Position numbers and translations under genes: made by a program | Notes under the pieces: generated by a model | Told to the model about the DNA's origin: nothing | Database searches by the model: none | The model's input: only the letters and a program-made list of their open reading frames with translations | In this document: positions 5,144 to 8,320 of the stretch, piece after piece | How positions within the stretch are numbered: position 1 is the first letter of the stretch | Layout of the letters: each line of letters begins with the position of its first letter | Source: Lysobacteraceae bacterium | GTDB taxonomy: Bacteria > Pseudomonadota > Gammaproteobacteria > Steroidobacterales > Steroidobacteraceae | Assembly: GCA_012516015.1 (NCBI GenBank) | Contig: JAAYXG010000537.1 | Span: 1 to 8,320 of the forward strand | Direction: 5' to 3' | Length of the DNA: 8,320 nt

Positions 5144-5893
5144 TTAGGCGAACGATCCGCTCGATTCCTCTTCGCTCACTCTGCCCGTGACGGGCGGTTC
5201 GGCTTTCTCGCCTTCCAGCACGGCTTTGTAGACGAGTCCTGCGATCGCTGCACCGACGAGCGGCGCCAGCCAGAAGAGCCAAAGTTGGGCGAGCGCCCAA
5301 TCGCCGACGAACAGCGCGGGCGCCGTGCTCCGCGCCGGGTTGACGGACGTGTTCGTCACCGGAATCGTGATGAGATGAATGAGCGTGAGCGCGAGGCCGA
5401 TCGCGATGCCTGCGAAGCCGACAGGCGCGCGCTTGTGCGTGGCGCCGAGAATCACGATCAGGAACATGAAGGTCATCACGAGCTCGCTGACGAGCGCTGC
5501 GCTCATCGAATAGCCGCCCGGCGAATGTTCTCCATAACCGTTCGCCGCAAAACCCGCCGCTAGATCGAACCCCGCTCGGCCGCTTGCGATTACATACAAA
5601 ACGGCTGCCGCAACGATCCCGCCGGCGAGCTGCGCGGCGATGTACGGCGCAAGATACGCGGTCGGAAAGCGGCCTCCGGCCCACAATCCCACCGACACGG
5701 CGGGATTGAAGTGCCCTCCCGAGATGGGGCCGAGCGCGTAGACGCCGGTCAGCACCGTGAGTCCGAATGCCAACGAGACCCCGGCGAAGCCGATGCCCAG
5801 CTCCGGGAAGGCGGCGGCAAGCACGGCGCTGCCGCATCCGCCGAGGACCAGCCAAAACGTGCCTATGAACTCCGCCGTGAGCTTCGCAAGCAT
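5144..5893 (-). CDS. aqpZ: Aquaporin Z, water channel
   Basis: This MIP-family channel lets water cross the inner membrane along osmotic gradients. Both pore motifs are intact: N-P-A at 63-65 within S-G-G-H-F-N-P-A-V, and N-P-A at 185-187 within N-T-S-V-N-P-A-R-S. The selectivity filter matches the water-specific E. coli protein: Phe43, His173, Thr182 and Arg188 (E. coli 43, 174, 183, 189). This argues against a glycerol channel. Six helices and two half-helices span residues 5-225. The last 25 residues form an acidic, Ser-rich tail that makes the protein longer (249) than E. coli AqpZ (231). The start is firm, with GGAGG at 5899-5903 five bases before the ATG. It appears to be a single-gene unit. 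Confidence 0.96.
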   Translation of the reverse strand: MLAKLTAEFIGTFWLVLGGCGSAVLAAAFPELGIGFAGVSLAFGLTVLTGVYALGPISGGHFNPAVSVGLWAGGRFPTAYLAPYIAAQLAGGIVAAAVLYVIASGRAGFDLAAGFAANGYGEHSPGGYSMSAALVSELVMTFMFLIVILGATHKRAPVGFAGIAIGLALTLIHLITIPVTNTSVNPARSTAPALFVGDWALAQLWLFWLAPLVGAAIAGLVYKAVLEGEKAEPPVTGRVSEEESSGSFA

Positions 5894-5961
5894 GACGACC
5901 TCCGCAGTGACTGGATGGGAGCCATCGGCCTCGAGCAGCGGCGATTCTGAAGAGATTTCCT

Positions 5962-5990
5962 CGAATAGCTATCGTGAGTTGCCGTATCAA
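5962..5990 (-). promoter_or_regulatory. Candidate sigma70-type promoter for aqpZ
   Basis: On the minus strand, TTGATA (5985-5990, five of six consensus bases) and TATTCG (5962-5967, three of six) are 17 bases apart. The -10 would place the transcript start about 60-65 bases before the aqpZ ATG. The -10 is weak, so this is only a candidate. Confidence 0.3.
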
Positions 5991-6031
5991 CGGCCCGTGG
6001 GCAGGTATGAGGCGAGACGGATCTCGCGCGG

Positions 6032-6053
6032 CTCGCGCTGATCGCAGCGCAAG
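6032..6053. terminator. Imperfect hairpin beyond the 6064 gene
   Basis: GCGCTG at 6035-6040 pairs with CAGCGC at 6045-6050 around ATCG, extended by two pairs after one mismatch. It starts 11 bases beyond the stop of the minus-strand gene ending at 6064. No T-run follows on the minus strand, so termination is doubtful. Confidence 0.3.
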
Positions 6054-6063
6054 ACTCGATCCT

Positions 6064-6834
6064 TCAAGGCTGGATGAGTCCGCGGTAGATTTCCGGGACC
6101 GGGCCTAGCTCCATCAATCGCAGAAACGACGTCACCTTGGTCGGCGGCCATTCTCGGGGCCCCGCCTTCACCGCATCCGCGGGCGAATCCGTGAACGGCA
6201 TGTAAAGCTGGCGCTCGCGAGATAGATAAGGCGCGCAGGACCACCCCTCGTCGCTCGCGTAGTAGCGCTTCGTTTCCGTCGGCGTTTGCCACTCGGAGAT
6301 GAAGCGCTTTCCCGCATTCCAAGGTTTGCGATGCCTGTAGATCGTGGCCTGACGCTCGATGCGCATCGTCAAGACGACGCCCGGAGCGCGTTCCACATTC
6401 TCGAGCGCTTTCGACTTCCAGTTCGGGTCGGGCGAATGCCACGTCACTCGCGCGACCGCGGACTCCCACTCGGCGAGCGCTTCCTTCGCGAACGCTCGCG
6501 GCGGCGAACACTCCTCGACGGTCGCATCGATGATGTCCGCGACTCTCGCGGGCTCGGGCAGCACATAAAGCAGCGTACCGAGCGCAAGCACCGTGCAGGC
6601 GCCGCCAAGCACCTTCATCTGGACGGCACGCGGCACGCGCGCGAAATTGAGCAGCACGCCCAGCACGAGGCCCGCCACCGCTCCGGCCGGCCCGCTGAAC
6701 AACAACCCGACGATCGGACCCAGATTCGAATCCGGATTGAAGATCATCGGACCGAAGAATCCGGCCACGAAGCCCGCGCCTCCCAGCGCGACCACCCATA
6801 GACCGATCGGAACCCGAGAGTCAGATGAGCTCAT
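6064..6834 (-). CDS. Membrane-anchored hypothetical protein (256 residues)
   Basis: I do not recognise it. The N-terminal third holds three hydrophobic segments, at about residues 11-31, 38-62 and 73-92, rich in Gly and Ala (for example G-F-V-A-G-F-F-G-P and P-A-G-A-V-A-G-L-V-L-G). Residues 93-256 form a soluble domain with many Trp, Tyr and Arg residues and two cysteines (109, 199). It includes Y-Y-A-S-D-E-G-W-S-C-A-P-Y-L-S at 191-205 and ends V-P-E-I-Y-R-G-L-I-Q-P. With three membrane segments and a positively charged loop at 66-74, the C-terminal domain could be periplasmic, but the topology is unproven. The ATG at 6834 has no strong ribosome site. The 63-residue membrane gene ends 14 bases upstream on the same strand, so they are probably cotranscribed and perhaps interact. 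Confidence 0.78.
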   Translation of the reverse strand: MSSSDSRVPIGLWVVALGGAGFVAGFFGPMIFNPDSNLGPIVGLLFSGPAGAVAGLVLGVLLNFARVPRAVQMKVLGGACTVLALGTLLYVLPEPARVADIIDATVEECSPPRAFAKEALAEWESAVARVTWHSPDPNWKSKALENVERAPGVVLTMRIERQATIYRHRKPWNAGKRFISEWQTPTETKRYYASDEGWSCAPYLSRERQLYMPFTDSPADAVKAGPREWPPTKVTSFLRLMELGPVPEIYRGLIQP

Positions 6835-6848
6835 CGAAGCGCGCCCAC

Positions 6849-7040
6849 TCAGAAGATGAATAGCAACGCCAGGCTGAGCAGCACGTAGGCGACAATCGCG
6901 CTCCAGTACCCGAAACGATCGTCATCGCGCCGATAGTGACGACCCCAAGGGCCGGACTTCGCGTATACGACACCGCGCTGCAGTGCCAGCGCCACGTAGC
7001 ACGCCAGCAGTATGCCCAGCAGTTTGAAGAGGCCGTCCAT
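6849..7040 (-). CDS. Small two-helix membrane protein (63 residues)
   Basis: No family is recognised. It has a hydrophobic helix at about 4-20, a charged loop Y-A-K-S-G-P-W-G-R-H-Y-R-R-D-D-D-R-F-G-Y-W at 26-46 (strongly positive, then acidic), and a second helix at 46-63 running to the C terminus. The alternation of hydrophobic and charged stretches and the tight spacing to the next gene (14 bases) support real coding. The start ATG at 7040 has no good Shine-Dalgarno, but an inverted repeat lies 8 bases upstream. It is likely the first gene of a two-gene unit with the 256-residue membrane protein. Confidence 0.66.
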   Translation of the reverse strand: MDGLFKLLGILLACYVALALQRGVVYAKSGPWGRHYRRDDDRFGYWSAIVAYVLLSLALLFIF

Positions 7041-7047
7041 CTACGAA

Positions 7048-7072
7048 CGATGAAGGCCGAGCGCGTTCATCG
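7048..7072. promoter_or_regulatory. Inverted repeat just upstream of the 63-residue gene
   Basis: CGATGAA at 7048-7054 and TTCATCG at 7066-7072 form perfect 7-base arms with an 11-base spacer, starting 8 bases before the ATG at 7040. It occupies the place where a ribosome site would be, so it may be an operator or a leader hairpin. Confidence 0.3.
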
Positions 7073-7101
7073 GCTATGACGCGTCTCACGTTTTCGCGCC
7101 G

Positions 7102-7131
7102 CGCAGCTTTGTCTACGCCAGTTTTGTCTAC
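7102..7131 (-). repeat. Two tandem 15-base repeats upstream of the small membrane genes
   Basis: On the minus strand GTAGACAAAACTGGC is followed directly by GTAGACAAAGCTGCG, with 12 of 15 positions identical, including a perfect 9-base GTAGACAAA. They lie 62-91 bases before the ATG at 7040, within the promoter zone. Head-to-tail sites at 15-base spacing could bind a regulator, or be a chance duplication. Confidence 0.35.
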
Positions 7132-7168
7132 TCAGACTGTCGGACGAACGTCGATTCGCTGCCGAGCT

Positions 7169-7465
7169 TCAGCGCCTCGGGCCCATCGCCCTCCACACCT
7201 CGCTCGGAACTTCGTAATGAGCGGTGATGAAGCCCTGATCGCGAAAACCCAGCAACTCGCGCTGCACGACCAGCCCCCAGAGCGCTTCGCCCGCCGCCGC
7301 GACGAGCTCCGCGCGCACCGCTGCATCGATGTTTCCGGGCGCCTGCGCCTGGTAAGTCTCGAGTGCCTCCAGCGAACGGGCGAGCTTGCGCCCCGCGGCG
7401 CCGAGCGAAGCCGCCGCCTCCTCCATGAACTCCATGTCGAGCGGTTCGGTGAATCTGATCGTCAT
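7169..7465 (-). CDS. Small hypothetical soluble protein, possibly DUF6665-like
   Basis: The 98-residue product is mostly helical, with M-E-E-A-A-A-S-L-G-A-A-G-R-K-L at 14-28, a helix through R-A-E-L-V-A-A-A-G-E-A-L at 51-62, and V-V-Q-R-E-L-L-G-F-R-D at 66-76. It ends Y-E-V-P-S-E-V-W-R-A-M-G. From memory, the L-G-x-A-G-R and V-Q-R-E-x-x-G-x-R-D pattern with a final Y-x-V-P-x-E-V resembles the uncharacterised family DUF6665. I could not verify this. No signal peptide or membrane segment is seen, and function is unknown. No strong ribosome site precedes the ATG. It is divergent from the ThuA-like gene, with a 288-base shared gap in which I see no clear promoter. Confidence 0.72.
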   Translation of the reverse strand: MTIRFTEPLDMEFMEEAAASLGAAGRKLARSLEALETYQAQAPGNIDAAVRAELVAAAGEALWGLVVQRELLGFRDQGFITAHYEVPSEVWRAMGPRR

Positions 7466-7753
7466 GTCAACTTCAGTGAGAGCCCGGCGCCATTACTCGT
7501 AGTACGGATGCCGCCCGCCAGGGTTCCATGCGCGCATACGTGCCTCGTACACTCATATGTGAGCGCGAGCGCTTCGTTCGTCGCGTCATCGAATCCACTC
7601 TCGGCACGCTGCGAGTTTGCCCTAGCCGATCGCGCTCGACGGTTCGACGACGCTCACCGGCCGCGGCTGCAAGACAGAGTGGCATTTCTTTGAAGAACTC
7701 TGCGGCGAAGAGCCTTAAGCTTGGCGCCGATCATACGAATTCGAGGGTTCACG

Positions 7754-8320
7754 TTGAACATCATTCGATTCTCTTGGCGCGGTCTGATCGTCGCCATCGC
7801 GCTCTCGAGCTGCCTCGCGACCCCAGTCGCCGCCGACACGAAGAAGATTCTCTTCCTTGCAGGACCGCGCGATCATGGCGGTCCGGGTCGCCACGAATAC
7901 GAGCGCGACTTGAGAACGCTCGCTGAATCCTTCGACAACGCCGCCAATCTGCAGGGCGTCACGACGCAAGTCCTGGTCGGCCGACTGCCTCGCGATCTCG
8001 ATGCCGTGAAGGACGCCGCGGTCATCGTGATCAACAGCAGCTCCGATCGATCGGAGAAGGAAGTCCATCCGCTCTTCCCGCCGGACCCGACGACGAACCA
8101 CCGCGGCTACGACGAGGAAACGACCGCGTACCTGAAAGCGCTCGACGATCTATTGCGGCAGAAGAAGATCGGCGTCGTCGTCTTTCACTACGCGCTCTGG
8201 GCCGAGAACTGGCGGGCGCGCGAATATTATATGAATTGGCTCGGCGGGCTCTGGGTGCAGATCGGATCGAAGAACCCCGTCGACGAGTGGTCGATGACTT
8301 TCCAGGACGAGCGGCATCCG
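7754..8320 (+). CDS. Exported ThuA-like protein, truncated by window end
   Basis: The first 189 residues are present and the gene continues past the window. The start is TTG, chosen because GAGGG at 7743-7747 lies 6 bases upstream and the product then opens with a signal peptide. The hydrophobic core (about 10-19) ends L-S-S-C with Cys20, which fits a lipobox, while A-A at 26-27 offers an ordinary cleavage site instead. The mature part starts K-K-I-L-F-L-A-G-P-R-D-H-G-G-P-G-R-H-E-Y at 30-49, a hallmark of the ThuA (trehalose-utilization-like) fold related to class I glutamine amidotransferases. I-V-I-N-S-S-S-D at 91-98 and V-V-V-F-H-Y-A-L at 141-148 are strands of that fold. ThuA proteins take part in sugar metabolism, but the reaction of exported members is not settled. 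The remaining domains cannot be seen. Confidence 0.85.
   Translation, partial: MNIIRFSWRGLIVAIALSSCLATPVAADTKKILFLAGPRDHGGPGRHEYERDLRTLAESFDNAANLQGVTTQVLVGRLPRDLDAVKDAAVIVINSSSDRSEKEVHPLFPPDPTTNHRGYDEETTAYLKALDDLLRQKKIGVVVFHYALWAENWRAREYYMNWLGGLWVQIGSKNPVDEWSMTFQDERHP

Noticed and set aside
5118..5990. 290-codon minus-strand frame overlapping aqpZ
   Set aside because: It is a shadow of aqpZ in another frame, and the translation is an Arg-rich string.
5987..6799. 270-codon minus-strand frame overlapping the 6064 gene
   Set aside because: Same strand but a different frame, with an Arg/Ala-rich translation. The 6064-6834 frame has clear membrane helices and a normal protein composition.
7473..7685. 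70-codon minus-strand frame in the gap before the ThuA-like gene
   Set aside because: Arg- and Ser-rich, no ribosome site and no recognisable pattern. Treated as non-coding.
2951..8320. A single sugar-use operon joining the GH105 and ThuA-like genes
   Set aside because: They lie 3.6 kb apart on opposite strands, with aqpZ and unrelated hypotheticals between them.

Overview
The window reads as a GC-rich proteobacterial chromosome segment. My best guess is a gammaproteobacterium or a relative, based on an AqpZ almost identical in layout to the E. coli protein, on REP/REPIN-type intergenic palindromes and on several proteobacterial-looking conserved hypotheticals. No rRNA, tRNA, phage, transposase, plasmid or CRISPR signal is visible. 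The species cannot be named from the sequence alone.

Left part (1-2230). A translationally coupled azlC-azlD pair on the minus strand encodes a branched-chain amino acid exporter. Upstream of it is a 576-base gap filled by two diverged copies of a ~190-base repeat. Each copy contains a REPIN-like doublet of inverted palindromes, and a 12-base inverted repeat brackets the block. A small 67-residue hypothetical gene (minus) abuts this block. A 365-base gap follows, with two hairpins and an open frame that may be a decayed gene.

Middle (2231-5143). A secreted protein of unknown function with four mature-region cysteines (plus) converges on a GH105-type unsaturated glycosyl hydrolase with a signal peptide (minus). 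Between them lies a hairpin followed by four heptamer repeats. The hydrolase diverges from a conserved 261-residue protein of unknown function (plus), which ends at a strong GC hairpin shared with the convergent aquaporin gene.

Right part (5144-8320). All genes but the last lie on the minus strand: aqpZ, a 256-residue membrane-anchored hypothetical, a 63-residue two-helix membrane protein just upstream of it, and a 98-residue soluble hypothetical. The last gene (plus) is cut by the window end and encodes an exported, possibly lipidated, ThuA-like protein.

How the genes fit together: this looks like ordinary chromosome carrying unrelated small transcription units, not one system. Two genes hint at polysaccharide or sugar breakdown (the GH105 enzyme and the ThuA-like protein), but they are 3.6 kb apart and no transporter, lyase or regulator accompanies them. 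I found no convincing novel multi-gene system. The most unusual items are the repeat block at 1178-1655, the possible gene remnant at 1951-2230 and the uncharacterised proteins.
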